This document shows, piece by piece, positions 1 to 9,899 of a stretch of DNA of 64,000 nt; position 1 is the stretch's first letter; each line of letters starts with the position of its first letter. A program made the translations under genes and the position numbers. The DNA is taken from assembly GCF_002574545.1 (NCBI RefSeq), contig NZ_NUGT01000006.1, positions 74,380 to 138,379 of the forward strand. The letters are read 5' to 3'. The DNA is from Bacillus sp. AFS055030 (lineage in GTDB: Bacteria > Bacillota > Bacilli > Bacillales > Bacillaceae_G). The notes below the pieces were generated by a model. The model saw only the letters and a program-made list of their open reading frames with translations. It had not been told where the DNA came from and searched no databases.

Positions 1-116
1 GATTTCTCAAAAAATGCAAAATTCATTAACCAAATGAATTTAATAGTTGGAGAAGCAAAATATAAAATGCATACTACAATTGATAAAAATATTAAAATCT
101 TTAATCGAAATAGCAT
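1..116 (-). CDS. partial gene, N-terminus of an unidentified membrane or exported protein
   Basis: An open frame starts with ATG at 116 and runs off the left edge. An AAAGGAG ribosome binding site lies at 124-130, seven bases upstream, which makes the start credible. The 38 visible residues begin MLFRLKILIFLSIVVCILYF, a short basic stretch followed by a hydrophobic segment. That fits an N-terminal membrane anchor or signal sequence. It lies about 50 bases downstream of mecA on the same strand. In some Bacillus genomes a cardiolipin synthase or coiA follows mecA; a cardiolipin synthase would fit the hydrophobic start, but too little is visible to assign it. Confidence 0.55.
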   Translation of the reverse strand, partial: MLFRLKILIFLSIVVCILYFASPTIKFIWLMNFAFFEK

Positions 117-127
117 CAATATTCTCC

Positions 128-163
128 TTTATAAAGAAAAGAAACCGATCCCTAAGGCATCGG
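128..163 (-). terminator. possible terminator after mecA
   Basis: On the minus strand CCGAT at 163-159 pairs with ATCGG at 149-145, with two more G-C pairs inside, followed by a T-rich run. The stem is short and overlaps the ribosome binding site of the next gene, so it may only attenuate transcription. Confidence 0.35.
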
Positions 164-166
164 CTA

Positions 167-838
167 TTACAATAATGGAAAAATTGATTTAAAATGAGGT
201 AAAGCTGTTTTTTCATAAATCAATTTTCCGTATTCCTCTAATACATGTATAGTTACTTTTGAACGATGACCATATTCTAGTAACATTGATGATAAATAAT
301 CAACTTGAACTTCATCAAGCGATTCTTCGTCAAATTTAACATAAAGATAGTAATAATCTTGGAAGGAATAAAGTGTACTTTCAAATGATTCTTGATTAAC
401 AGCATGCGATAAAGAAATAATGTCTTCGAGATTTTTAAAGGATAGAATAAGTTCAGTTTCCTCTTCATCCATCGATTCAAAAATATCGTCATCATCATCT
501 TCTTCTGAATCATCATCATCATCTACAGAGATAAATGGAATTTCTAAATTCTTTTCTCCTTCACCTAAATTCACTTCTACTTTTTTGCCGTCTTTAGAAA
601 TCACAGCTTTTGTTACAACAACTTCTAAACCCTTGTCTAGTGCCTGTACCTGAATCCATAGGGGGCCACCAGCAATGAATTCCTCAGTCAAATGCGCTTC
701 ATCAATTAATTCCCAGAAAAGCTCTTCACTTCTTTCTCGATCTAACCATACTTCATCTTTAGAGAAACCTCTCTCCTCGATGTCTAAGTAGGATATGGAG
801 AACTTAAACGTATTTTCATTAATTCTTTCTATTTCCAT
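167..838 (-). CDS. mecA: MecA, ClpC adaptor protein
   Basis: MecA is a cytoplasmic adaptor that delivers substrates, classically the competence activator ComK, to the ClpCP protease and also promotes ClpC hexamer assembly. The chosen ATG at 838 gives the family N-terminus MEIERINENT and has an AAAGGAGGGGG site just upstream. A longer frame reads through this site and is unlikely. The 223-residue length is usual. The N-terminal substrate-binding part (about 1-80) and the C-terminal ClpC-binding part (about 130-223) are joined by a very acidic linker rich in Asp and Glu at about residues 105-130. Its classic target comK is also in this window at 46831-47406. The position next to yjbE and spx matches the order in B. 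subtilis. Confidence 0.95.
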   Translation of the reverse strand: MEIERINENTFKFSISYLDIEERGFSKDEVWLDRERSEELFWELIDEAHLTEEFIAGGPLWIQVQALDKGLEVVVTKAVISKDGKKVEVNLGEGEKNLEIPFISVDDDDDSEEDDDDDIFESMDEEETELILSFKNLEDIISLSHAVNQESFESTLYSFQDYYYLYVKFDEESLDEVQVDYLSSMLLEYGHRSKVTIHVLEEYGKLIYEKTALPHFKSIFPLL

Positions 839-1154
839 TTGTTTTCCCCCTCCTTTAATGAACAACAAGTAATTGCGTTAGACGAAATAGAATAAATAAA
901 GTAAAAGAAATTTATGTTAAATATAAGATTCTGAAATAGTAAATTAGAAAAATACTCTTAAAAATTTAGCTTTAATAAGTAAATTTTTATCTATCTTACC
1001 ATGAAAATTTATTAAATGCGAATAGTAACTACAATTATATTTTATGATACAACTTAAAATTTTGGAAATAAAATTCACCTATTTTTTAAAAATCATCATA
1101 TACCTATTAATATTAGGACAATCATTTAAAGCTTTTAATAAGAGAGGTGAATTC
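839..1154. other. intergenic region between mecA and yjbE
   Basis: About 316 AT-rich bases separate the divergent mecA and yjbE starts, so promoters for both should lie here. I could not pick out a convincing promoter. I looked for a yybP-ykoY manganese riboswitch, which precedes some TerC-family genes, and did not see its conserved core. Confidence 0.5.
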
Positions 1155-1829
1155 ATGATAGATCTTCATTACATATGGTCCTTTTTAATGATTGTTATTA
1201 TAGACATTGTTTTAGGTGGAGATAATGCTATTGTCATTGCATTAGCATGTAGAAAATTACCATATAAACAACGTAACATAGCAATAATTTTCGGTAGTAT
1301 TACCGCAATTGTTTTACGAATAATCCTAACAATATGTGCAATTTTCATCCTAAAAGTACCATTCTTACATTTAATTGGCGGAATATTACTTTTGTACATA
1401 GCTTGCAAACTAATTATTCAGGAGGATGACAACCCCCAAATAAAGGAGAACTACACAGTTTTCCACGCAATTCGTACAATTGTATTTGCTGATTTAGTTA
1501 TGGGGATTGATAACGTATTAGCAATAGCTGGGGCATCAAATGGAAAGCCATCATTAGTCATTTTAGGTCTTTCCATCTCAATTCCAATTATAATTTGGGG
1601 AAGTAAAATCGTTTTATGGTTTTTAGAAAGATATCCAATATTGAGTTTCGTAGGGGCTTCTGTTCTTTCAATAACAGCTAGTAAAATGTTAGTAGACGAG
1701 CCATTTATCAATCAATATATAAACGGGCGGAATGATGTGGAATTGATTGTCGGTTCATCTTGTATAATCTTTACGATTATTATAGGTTATTATTTTAATA
1801 ATATTCGGTACCGAAAGCGACCATCCTAA
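1155..1829 (+). CDS. yjbE: TerC-family integral membrane protein YjbE
   Basis: This is a TerC-family membrane protein. Related Bacillus proteins export manganese or metallate secreted enzymes. The ATG at 1155 is preceded by AGAGAGGTGA; a longer in-frame extension from 1044 has no ribosome binding site. The 224-residue product has several hydrophobic helices and the two family motifs with membrane-embedded Asp residues, GGDNAIVIAL near residue 20 and MGIDNVLAIAG near residue 117. It is divergent from mecA and convergent with spx, as in B. subtilis. The substrate of this particular paralogue is not known; manganese is inferred from the family. Confidence 0.88.
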   Translation: MIDLHYIWSFLMIVIIDIVLGGDNAIVIALACRKLPYKQRNIAIIFGSITAIVLRIILTICAIFILKVPFLHLIGGILLLYIACKLIIQEDDNPQIKENYTVFHAIRTIVFADLVMGIDNVLAIAGASNGKPSLVILGLSISIPIIIWGSKIVLWFLERYPILSFVGASVLSITASKMLVDEPFINQYINGRNDVELIVGSSCIIFTIIIGYYFNNIRYRKRPS

Positions 1830-1838
1830 TTGTTAAAA

Positions 1839-1880
1839 AAAAGCTGTAAAAAGTATGCATTTAACTTTTTACAGCTTTTT
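1839..1880 (+). terminator. terminator after yjbE
   Basis: AAAAGCTGTAAAAAGT pairs with AACTTTTTACAGCTTTT, forming a long stem with an eight-base loop and T-rich flanks on both sides. It can serve yjbE and, on the other strand, spx. Confidence 0.85.
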
Positions 1881-1964
1881 ATATAATATGAATAAGTATT
1901 TGTTCGATATGATTGAGAATCTTAATCAAGAATTGTAATTAATTTCACAATTCAAAACGCAGAT

Positions 1965-2363
1965 TTACTCATTAACTAGTCGTTGCGCTTCACGCAATTG
2001 ATATGTGCGAACTGAACGTGGTAAAAATCTTCTAATTTCATCTTCATTATAACCAACTTGTAAACGTTTCTCATCAATAATAATCGGTCTTCTAAGTAAA
2101 CCAGGATATTTTTGAATGATTTCATATAAGTCTTGTAAAGGAAGACTTTCTAAGTCTACGTTTAATTCTTGGAAAATTTTTGATCTTGTTGATATAATTT
2201 CATCAGTACCACTTTCAGTCATTCGTAAAATTTGTTTAATCTCATTAATTGATAATGGTTCTGAAAAAATATTTCTTTCTTTATAAGGAATATTATTATC
2301 TTCTAGCCACATTTTTGCTTTACGACAAGACGTACAACTTGGTGAATTATACAAAATTACCAT
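1965..2363 (-). CDS. spx: Spx, redox-sensing RNA polymerase-binding regulator
   Basis: Spx is an ArsC-fold regulator that binds the RNA polymerase alpha subunit C-terminal domain under disulfide stress. It induces thiol-homeostasis genes and blocks activator contacts. The 132-residue product has the redox switch CTSC at residues 10-13, the conserved stretch [17 protein letters not shown], and the [20 protein letters not shown] segment, all close to the B. subtilis protein. An AGGGGGAG site precedes the ATG. Spx levels are controlled by ClpXP; its C-terminal end here, REAQRLVNE, resembles the recognised tail. The neighbours mecA and yjbE match the B. subtilis order. Confidence 0.96.
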   Translation of the reverse strand: MVILYNSPSCTSCRKAKMWLEDNNIPYKERNIFSEPLSINEIKQILRMTESGTDEIISTRSKIFQELNVDLESLPLQDLYEIIQKYPGLLRRPIIIDEKRLQVGYNEDEIRRFLPRSVRTYQLREAQRLVNE

Positions 2364-2437
2364 TTTGCTCTCCCCCTATCTACTCTTTTTAAAAAAAGTA
2401 ATATAGTTATGTGTATTAATTTATAAGAATTGGTTAA

Positions 2438-2478
2438 TTATAATAAGTTTAATCTACACCATATGTTCACATTATACA
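2438..2478 (-). promoter_or_regulatory. possible spx promoter with PerR-like box
   Basis: On the minus strand a TATAAT hexamer lies at 2478-2473, about 110 bases upstream of spx. Just downstream, at 2438-2452, TTATAATAAGTTTAA matches 12 of 14 informative positions of the PerR box (TTATAATNATTATAA). In B. subtilis one spx promoter is repressed by PerR. No good -35 was found, so this is tentative. Confidence 0.3.
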
Positions 2479-2774
2479 GTATTGCAGAAAATAAATATAT
2501 ACAAATTTGTAAAAAAATTTAAAAAAACCTATACAAAAGGTGTACATTTTTCAGTTAATTAATACGTTAAATTTTAGGCAAATTTCTTGGATCAATTAAC
2601 TTATGTGGATGCTTATTTTAACAAAATAAACCAATTAAAAAGTTACATTTATAAAGTTAGGAAGAAATTAACAGCTCAAAAATAATTATTTGGAAAAAGC
2701 CGAATTATTCTTTCTATTTCACCAAATATTTAATACAATAATATTAACGCTTACATTCCTAGGAGGCTAATCTT

Positions 2775-2978
2775 ATGGCAGCTTACATAACTGATTTATT
2801 GATTGTTGCAGTGTTAGTAATTGGAATTACTGCACTTAATGGTGTGTTTACAAACGCGATCGGCGAAAAAATATTTGGTAGAAGTAAAAGAACTAAATTT
2901 GTTGATATGTCTGATAAAATGTCTGCAAACTTCAAACAAATTGGTGGCCAAGGTAAGTTCCGTAAAAAAACTTACTAA
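2775..2978 (+). CDS. small membrane protein of unknown function
   Basis: The 67-residue product starts with ATG after a strong AGGAGG site and ends before a terminator, so it looks like a real monocistronic gene. Residues 5-27 form one hydrophobic segment (LLIVAVLVIGITAL). A short basic, hydrophilic tail ending in KFRKKTY follows and would probably face the cytoplasm. I do not recognise the family. In B. subtilis this gap between spx and opp holds yjbC and yjbB, which are absent here. Confidence 0.75.
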   Translation: MAAYITDLLIVAVLVIGITALNGVFTNAIGEKIFGRSKRTKFVDMSDKMSANFKQIGGQGKFRKKTY

Positions 2979-3006
2979 GAACAGTATGATAAGAAAATTT
3001 ACGAAT

Positions 3007-3033
3007 AAAAAAGGGCAAAGGCTCTTTTTTTTT
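3007..3033 (+). terminator. terminator after the small membrane gene
   Basis: AAAAGGGC pairs (with one G-U) with GCTCTTTT across a four-base loop and runs into nine Ts. Confidence 0.7.
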
Positions 3034-3140
3034 GCCTTAATAAGGGTAAGTGTATAACCATTGTAGAATTAAATAAGGGCAGGGATCTGAAATACCATTA
3101 CCTTATACGAGTACTTGATTGATAATCCATTCTTATTTTT

Positions 3141-3220
3141 CTTCCTAATGCTCAACTTATGAGGAACCATTTTGATTCTTTATGCTACTTTACTTCAACA
3201 TGACCCTTTCACGAGGAACA
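3141..3220. repeat. two degenerate copies of a small hairpin repeat
   Basis: CTTCCTAATG...TTATGAGGAA at 3141-3167 and ACTTCAACATGA...ACGAGGAACA at about 3192-3220 resemble each other and a perfect hairpin at 63960-63990. The rest of 3034-3245 shows no gene. The repeat relationship is judged by eye only. Confidence 0.3.
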
Positions 3221-3245
3221 TAGCACCCTCTTTAACTCCTTAATC

Positions 3246-3282
3246 AAAAAAATCCTAGTGACTAAACTCACTAGGATTTTTT
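3246..3282 (-). terminator. terminator of the opp operon
   Basis: AATCCTAGTGA and TCACTAGGATT form an 11-bp stem with a six-base loop. It is flanked by A and T runs, so it can work on both strands. It sits immediately after the oppF stop codon. Confidence 0.85.
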
Positions 3283-3283
3283 A

Positions 3284-4219
3284 TTATTTATACATTTGTT
3301 GATAATTTTTAAATTCTGCTTCAGAGCAAAGTACGAAATGTCCAGGACGAACTTCACGTAATTTTGGTTGTTCGTTTGAATAATCGTGTTGTTTTGGATC
3401 ATAAACGATACGTTTACGATTGCGCTCATAATCAGGATCTGGAAGCGGAATTGCTGATAATAAAGATTTTGTGTACGGATGCATTGGGTAATCATATAAT
3501 TCATTACTATCCGCAAGTTCAACAATTTTACCGTGGTACATTACACCGATACGGTCACTAATGTACTTAACCATTGATAAGTCATGGGCGATAAATAAAT
3601 AGGTTAAACCTTTTTCCTTTTGAAGCTTTCTCATTAAGTTAACAACCTGAGCTTGGATTGACACGTCAAGAGCTGAGATTGGCTCATCAGCGATAATAAA
3701 GTCTGGTTGTACAGCAAGTGCTCTAGCAATACCGATACGTTGTCGTTGTCCACCTGAGAATTCATGTGGGAAACGGTTTGCGTGTTCTTTATTTAAACCT
3801 ACTGTTTCAAGTAAGTCATAAACCATTTTCATTCGCTCTTCTCTGTTACGAGCTAAGCCATGAATATCAATACCTTCTGCAATGATATCTGCTACTTTCA
3901 TACGCGGGTTTAGTGAAGCGTATGGATCTTGGAAAATCATTTGCATACGACGGTTAAACTGCTTTAACTCTTTACGACTTTTCTTACCATGTACATCTTC
4001 ACCATCGAAAATTACTTGTCCATCAGTCGCATCATATAAACGAATGATTGAGCGTCCAGTAGTAGATTTACCAGAACCTGATTCACCTACTAAACCGAAA
4101 GTTTCTCCACGGAAAATGTCAAATGTAACATCGTCGATTGCTTTAACAGTCGTTTTCCCTGTAGTAAAGTATTGTTTTAAATTTTTAACTTCAACTAATT
4201 TTTCAACTTTATTTGACAT
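3284..4219 (-). CDS. oppF: oligopeptide ABC transporter ATP-binding protein OppF
   Basis: OppF is one of the two ATPases that power oligopeptide uptake. The 311-residue product has Walker A (GESGSGKST, about residue 42), the ABC signature FSGGQRQR, Walker B FIIADEPISALD and a C-terminal oligopeptide-transporter domain. Its ATG lies inside the end of oppD, an 11-base overlap that indicates translational coupling. It is the last gene of an oppBCDF operon and is followed by a strong terminator. All ATPase motifs are intact. Confidence 0.93.
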   Translation of the reverse strand: MSNKVEKLVEVKNLKQYFTTGKTTVKAIDDVTFDIFRGETFGLVGESGSGKSTTGRSIIRLYDATDGQVIFDGEDVHGKKSRKELKQFNRRMQMIFQDPYASLNPRMKVADIIAEGIDIHGLARNREERMKMVYDLLETVGLNKEHANRFPHEFSGGQRQRIGIARALAVQPDFIIADEPISALDVSIQAQVVNLMRKLQKEKGLTYLFIAHDLSMVKYISDRIGVMYHGKIVELADSNELYDYPMHPYTKSLLSAIPLPDPDYERNRKRIVYDPKQHDYSNEQPKLREVRPGHFVLCSEAEFKNYQQMYK

Positions 4220-5258
4220 TTACTGCACCTTCCTTCATTCGTTGAATACGCTTCATAACGGCTTCAGGTGGGTCAACTTTTGGAGCGTCCTCATGTAATA
4301 GCCATGTTGCAGCGTAGTGTGTATCAGACACTTTAAACATAGGAGGTTCCATTTCAAAGTCAATTTTTAAAGCATTTGGGTTACGTGGTGCAAACGCATC
4401 ACCTTTTGGAGGATTTAATAGATCTGGTGGTGTACCAGGAATTGCTACTAATTCTGCTCCTTGTTCATTATCTAAATCTGGCATAGAAGCTAAAAGACCC
4501 CAAGTGTAAGGATGTTTTGGATTGTAGAAAATATCGTCTACAGTTCCCATTTCCACTACTCTACCTGCATACATAACTGCAACCTTATCAGCAACGTTTG
4601 CAACTACACCTAAATCATGTGTAATAAAGATAATTGCTGAATCAGTTTTTCTTTGAATATCTTTCATTAACTCAAGAATTTGAGCTTGAATTGTAACGTC
4701 AAGAGCTGTTGTTGGCTCATCGGCGATTAATAATTTCGGATTACATGCTAACGCCATCGCAATAACAACACGTTGTCTCATACCGCCTGAGAATTGGTGT
4801 GGATATTGTTTAAAACGAGCTTCAGCATTTGGAATACCTACAAGATTTATTAATTCTAAAGCAATTTTCTTTGCCTCAGTTTTACTCATTTTTTGGTGCT
4901 TAATTAGACCTTCTGTTATTTGATATCCAATTGTTAATACTGGATTTAAAGAAGTCATCGGATCTTGGAAAATCATTGAGATTTCTTTTCCACGGATATT
5001 TTGCATTTCTTTTTCGCTTAATTTAGCTAAATCTTTTCCATCGAATAAGATTTCACCGCTTTTAATTTTTCCTGGAGGGTTTGGAATTAACCCCATTAAT
5101 GCTTTTGATGTAACTGATTTACCTGAACCAGATTCACCTACAATTGCTAATGTCTCACCTTTTTTAAGATCAAATGAAACTCCGCGTACTGCTTGAACTT
5201 CACCAGCATGAGTATAAAAGGAGACACACAGATCTTTTACTTCTAATAATTTACTCAT
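4209..5258 (-). CDS. oppD: oligopeptide ABC transporter ATP-binding protein OppD
   Basis: OppD is the partner ATPase of OppF in the oligopeptide permease. The 349 residues include Walker A GESGSGKSV, signature FSGGMRQR, Walker B LLIADEPTTALD and the H-loop ITHDLGV. They end in the family C-terminal domain, with the typical PGTPPDLLNPPKG segment. The gene starts 20 bases after oppC and overlaps oppF, as expected for a single transcript. I found no substitutions in catalytic motifs. Confidence 0.93.
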   Translation of the reverse strand: MSKLLEVKDLCVSFYTHAGEVQAVRGVSFDLKKGETLAIVGESGSGKSVTSKALMGLIPNPPGKIKSGEILFDGKDLAKLSEKEMQNIRGKEISMIFQDPMTSLNPVLTIGYQITEGLIKHQKMSKTEAKKIALELINLVGIPNAEARFKQYPHQFSGGMRQRVVIAMALACNPKLLIADEPTTALDVTIQAQILELMKDIQRKTDSAIIFITHDLGVVANVADKVAVMYAGRVVEMGTVDDIFYNPKHPYTWGLLASMPDLDNEQGAELVAIPGTPPDLLNPPKGDAFAPRNPNALKIDFEMEPPMFKVSDTHYAATWLLHEDAPKVDPPEAVMKRIQRMKEGAVNVK

Positions 5259-5278
5259 CGTTCATTCTCCCTTCAAAA

Positions 5279-6301
5279 TTACTTACTCATTTTTGGATCT
5301 AAAGCGTCGCGTAATCCGTCAGCAATTAAGTTGAAACTTAAGATTAATAAACTGATTACAATCGCTGGAATAATCATCATATGAGGGAAAGTTTGTAATG
5401 ATTTAAAACCATCACTTACTAAAGATCCTAATGATGCTTTTGGTGGTGCAATACCTAAACCGATGAAGCTTAAGAATGCTTCAGCAAAGATTGCACTTGG
5501 AATTGTAAACATCATCATTACGATGATTGGACCCATAATATTTGGAATTAAGTGTTTTGCAATTAATTGAGTATTTGTAGCACCTAATGTTCTTGAAGCT
5601 AAAACGAACTCTTGATTTTTTAATTTTAACATTTGACCACGAACGATTCGGGACATACCTACCCAGCCTGTGATTACCATCGCTAGTGCGATTGAAAGGA
5701 TACCCGGGTTTTTAAATATTAAGATGAATAGGATTACTACGATTAAATAAGGAACACCCATTAATACTTCGGCAATACGCTGCATGATTGTATCAGTTCG
5801 ACCACCAAAGAATCCTGAGATCCCTCCAAAAGTAACACCAATTACCATATCAATTACTGCCGCTAATAAACCGATTAGGATTGATACTCGAGCACCAGCC
5901 CAAGTTCTTGTGAAAATATCACGACCTAAATCATCAGTACCAAACCAGTAATTTTCTTTAATATTTTTGTTTTTATAAACATCGTTTCCATATTGATCAA
6001 TTCCGTCAAATGGTAGGAATTTTACATTTTCTAAAACACCAATTTTTGGTGGTAGTTTTGATCTTTTTAAGTCTTGGTCTTTATACGAGTGACCACTCAT
6101 CATTGGACCGAATAATGTGAAGATTAATAAAATGCCAAGGATAATAAATCCTAACATTGCACCTTTGTTTTTTACAAAACGTCTTCTTGCATCTTTCCAG
6201 AAAGAATCCGAAGGTCTTGAAATTTTATCTGCATTATTCAAATCTACGTTTGCAGGTTGGAATAAATCAGATGAAATTTTTTGAGCTGTGTTGTTGTTCA
6301 T
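5279..6301 (-). CDS. oppC: oligopeptide ABC transporter permease OppC
   Basis: OppC is a permease of the oligopeptide transporter. The 340-residue product has a cytoplasmic N-terminal tail, a first membrane helix near residue 50, and an extracytoplasmic loop carrying ENYWFGTDDLGRDIFTR. Five further helices follow, with the EAA-type loop (EFVLASRTLGATNTQLIAKH) that contacts the ATPases. The ATG is three bases after the oppB stop, with its GGAGGT site inside oppB. Confidence 0.93.
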   Translation of the reverse strand: MNNNTAQKISSDLFQPANVDLNNADKISRPSDSFWKDARRRFVKNKGAMLGFIILGILLIFTLFGPMMSGHSYKDQDLKRSKLPPKIGVLENVKFLPFDGIDQYGNDVYKNKNIKENYWFGTDDLGRDIFTRTWAGARVSILIGLLAAVIDMVIGVTFGGISGFFGGRTDTIMQRIAEVLMGVPYLIVVILFILIFKNPGILSIALAMVITGWVGMSRIVRGQMLKLKNQEFVLASRTLGATNTQLIAKHLIPNIMGPIIVMMMFTIPSAIFAEAFLSFIGLGIAPPKASLGSLVSDGFKSLQTFPHMMIIPAIVISLLILSFNLIADGLRDALDPKMSK

Positions 6302-6304
6302 TAT

Positions 6305-7231
6305 TTATTTACCTCCTGCTAAACGGATACGTGGATCAATTACACCGTATAAAATATCTACTAGGAAAATTACGATTAATAATAATGCACTATAGAAAAT
6401 TGTTGTACCCATAATTAATGAATAGTCATTTGTTTGGATTGAGTTAACGAATTGAGAACCTAGTCCAGGTACAGCAAACATATTTTCAATAACTAATGTA
6501 CCAGTCATTAAGTTTACAGCCATTGGGCCTAAAATTGTAATTACTGGGATTAATGCGTTTCGTAGCGCGTGTTTTACGATTACGCCTACTTGAGAAATAC
6601 CTTTTGCTTTTGCTGTAACGATATATTCTGAGTTCATAACTTCGATTAATTCAGTTCTTGAGAATCGAGCTACTGTTGCTGTAACGAATACTGATAATGC
6701 AATTGTTGGTAGTATTGTGTATTTAAAGCTTTCCCAATATGCTACCGGGAACAAATGTAATTTTACAGCTAAGTAATACTGTAAAATTGCCCCGAATACG
6801 AATGACGGAATCGAAATACCTAAAACTGCTAGAACAGTAGAACCATAGTCATATATTGTATTATTTTTCAATGCTGCTACGATACCGAAGATTAATCCGA
6901 TAAATGTTCCTAATAATAATGCTTGAGCACCTAATTGCGCTGATGGACCAATACGAGTTTTAATCATATCAGTTACTTTACGATTATCGTATCTATATGA
7001 AACTCCTAAATCTCCCTTAGCTAAATTCTCCATATACTTTGCGTATTGAACAGGTACTGGCTTGTCTAACCCAAATTTAGCAAAGATAATTTGTTTTTGA
7101 TCTGGTGTTAATTTTTCTGGGTTTTTTAATGGAGAACCTGGTAACAACTTCATTAAGAAAAATGTAACAGTACAAATTAAAAATAGTGTGACAAACATGT
7201 AAATAAATCTCTGTAGCACGTAACGTCCCAC
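6305..7231 (-). CDS. oppB: oligopeptide ABC transporter permease OppB
   Basis: OppB is the first permease of the transporter. The 308 residues begin MGRYVLQRFIYMFVTLFLIC, the usual first helix. They include the EYIVTAKAKGISQ coupling loop and end in RIRLAGGK. The start codon is GTG at 7231 behind a GGGGGGT site. This is the first gene of the operon here. The binding-protein gene oppA, which precedes oppB in B. subtilis, is not present in the 790 bases upstream, so the substrate-binding subunit must be encoded elsewhere. Confidence 0.92.
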   Translation of the reverse strand: MGRYVLQRFIYMFVTLFLICTVTFFLMKLLPGSPLKNPEKLTPDQKQIIFAKFGLDKPVPVQYAKYMENLAKGDLGVSYRYDNRKVTDMIKTRIGPSAQLGAQALLLGTFIGLIFGIVAALKNNTIYDYGSTVLAVLGISIPSFVFGAILQYYLAVKLHLFPVAYWESFKYTILPTIALSVFVTATVARFSRTELIEVMNSEYIVTAKAKGISQVGVIVKHALRNALIPVITILGPMAVNLMTGTLVIENMFAVPGLGSQFVNSIQTNDYSLIMGTTIFYSALLLIVIFLVDILYGVIDPRIRLAGGK

Positions 7232-8021
7232 AACTGCACCCCCCTATTAATTTAAAAAATATTTTATTTTTTTTATTTTTTGATAATTCTTTTTGTAAAA
7301 ATGGAGTATTCGGAACTTTCCACATACTCTTTAATACTGATTATAATTTTTTCGATCGATCTAACTACTTGTCCATATTATTCTCAAATATGGGTTTAAT
7401 CATTTAATCCTTTTTTTGCATTTCATGTAAAATGGTGTAAATTTTTGCTTAAGCTTTTTTCCCAATAATGTAAGCGTATTCGCAACGAAGCTTTTGGTCA
7501 ATATTTTTTTTACTGGAAAATTCTAAATTATTATTCTAAACAGATTATTTATAATCGTTTTTCTTTTTAGGTTGAGCTCTAAATCCCTTATAAAAAATAG
7601 CTTATTTAGATATTTATTCATAAATTTGGTAAAAAAAGAAATGATTAATTTATAATTTCAATATATCAAATTTATTTAGCGTAACATATCTCGCAATCCA
7701 TAATGTATTCCCCCTAAGATGCTATAGAAATGTAGGTTAAAACGCAGAAAGTTAATATACAATTCTGAATTTTTATAGTAGAATTTTCGATAAGTATCGA
7801 TTATTTTCTACAAATTTTATTATACATTTTTATGAGAGTTTTACAACAATTTTGACAAATAAATTTAATTATTTATTAAAAATAGATGGAATTGTCTTAA
7901 AAATGCTAACAATTTAAAAATATTTACAATGATTTGTTGAAACTGTTTACATTATTATTATAGTATAGCATTATTAAGTCTACAATATATAATTCTTTCC
8001 AATAGGAGGATCACAAATTAA
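7232..8021. other. long gene-free region upstream of opp
   Basis: This 790-base, very AT-rich stretch lies between the divergent oppB and the gene at 8022. It holds no credible coding frame and no trace of oppA that I can see. Apart from the promoter noted at 7937-7964 and a weak cre-like sequence near 7469, I see nothing I can name. Promoters for opp must lie here. Confidence 0.5.
7937..7964 (+). promoter_or_regulatory. sigma-A-type promoter for the gene at 8022
   Basis: TTGAAA at 7937-7942 and TATAGT at 7959-7964 are separated by 16 bases, about 60 bases upstream of the start codon. Confidence 0.5.
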
Positions 8022-8396
8022 ATGTCTAAACACTATATCATTGTCGTATTATCTACCATAGTACTAGCAGCAATTATTTCTCTTACCGAAGGAACTTTAA
8101 ACTTTTTCCTTCATTTCACAAACGCAATATTCTATATTGGACTAACATTATTTGTTATTAGTGGTTTTTTATTAATTGTACAAAGTGGATTTTTTAATAT
8201 CACTCGCTTTGGAATGCGTAAAGTATTCGGTACGAGAGACGAGCAGATGGCAGAAATGACTGGAGATGAGTCACTTACTGTTAAGAAGGATATGATCTAT
8301 AGAAGATATAATTTTTCAGTTACAAAACCATTACTGGGAGCTTCAATCACATTAGTTATCCTATCTTTTTTATTCAGTTTTATGATTATTAAATAA
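8022..8396 (+). CDS. small membrane protein, DUF3899-like
   Basis: The 124-residue product starts with ATG after an AGGAGGAT site. It has three hydrophobic segments, at about 5-21, 33-56 and 103-123. A central charged cytoplasmic-looking part carries YRRYNF. The stretch LLIVQSGFFNITRFGMRKVF fits DUF3899-type proteins as I remember them, but I could not check this. It sits just before the trpS leader and is co-oriented with it, though the T-box terminator separates them. Function is unknown. Confidence 0.7.
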   Translation: MSKHYIIVVLSTIVLAAIISLTEGTLNFFLHFTNAIFYIGLTLFVISGFLLIVQSGFFNITRFGMRKVFGTRDEQMAEMTGDESLTVKKDMIYRRYNFSVTKPLLGASITLVILSFLFSFMIIK

Positions 8397-8466
8397 ATGA
8401 TGTATCAACATCTTGAAAGTTGAATATAATTAAGATATTATCTATAGAAAGTATATATAAGCTATG

Positions 8467-9739
<1,273 letters not shown>

Positions 9740-9771
9740 TCTTGGTTTTACGTAAAGTAAAAAAAGTGATC

Positions 9772-9872
9772 GGTGTCTTAAAAAGTGATAGAACTTTAGA
9801 GACACCTTTCATTTAGTCAAGTAATAAAAAAAACCCACAGGGCTGATCTAATCACCTTGTGGGTCTTTTTTG
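9772..9872 (+). terminator. two consecutive terminators after trpS
   Basis: The first hairpin pairs GGTGTCT (9772) with AGAGACACC (9806). The second pairs CCCACAGG (9834-9841) with CCTTGTGGG (9855-9863) and is flanked by A and T runs, so it can also terminate yjbA from the other strand. Confidence 0.75.
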
Positions 9873-9899
9873 CTTAGAGGCTATTTTAAATAACCTCTT

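Noticed and set aside
420..653. Ser-rich plus-strand frame of 77 codons
   Set aside because: It is antisense to the acidic linker of mecA; the Ser run is the complement of Asp/Glu codons, and no ribosome binding site is present.
839..1154. Possible yybP-ykoY manganese riboswitch before yjbE
   Set aside because: I looked because some TerC genes have one, but the conserved core sequence is not visible.
1044..1154. N-terminal extension of YjbE
   Set aside because: Open frame only; the ribosome binding site and family start are at 1155.
7469..7482. cre-like TGTAAGCGTATTCG upstream of opp
   Set aside because: Two mismatches at defined positions and no supporting promoter nearby.
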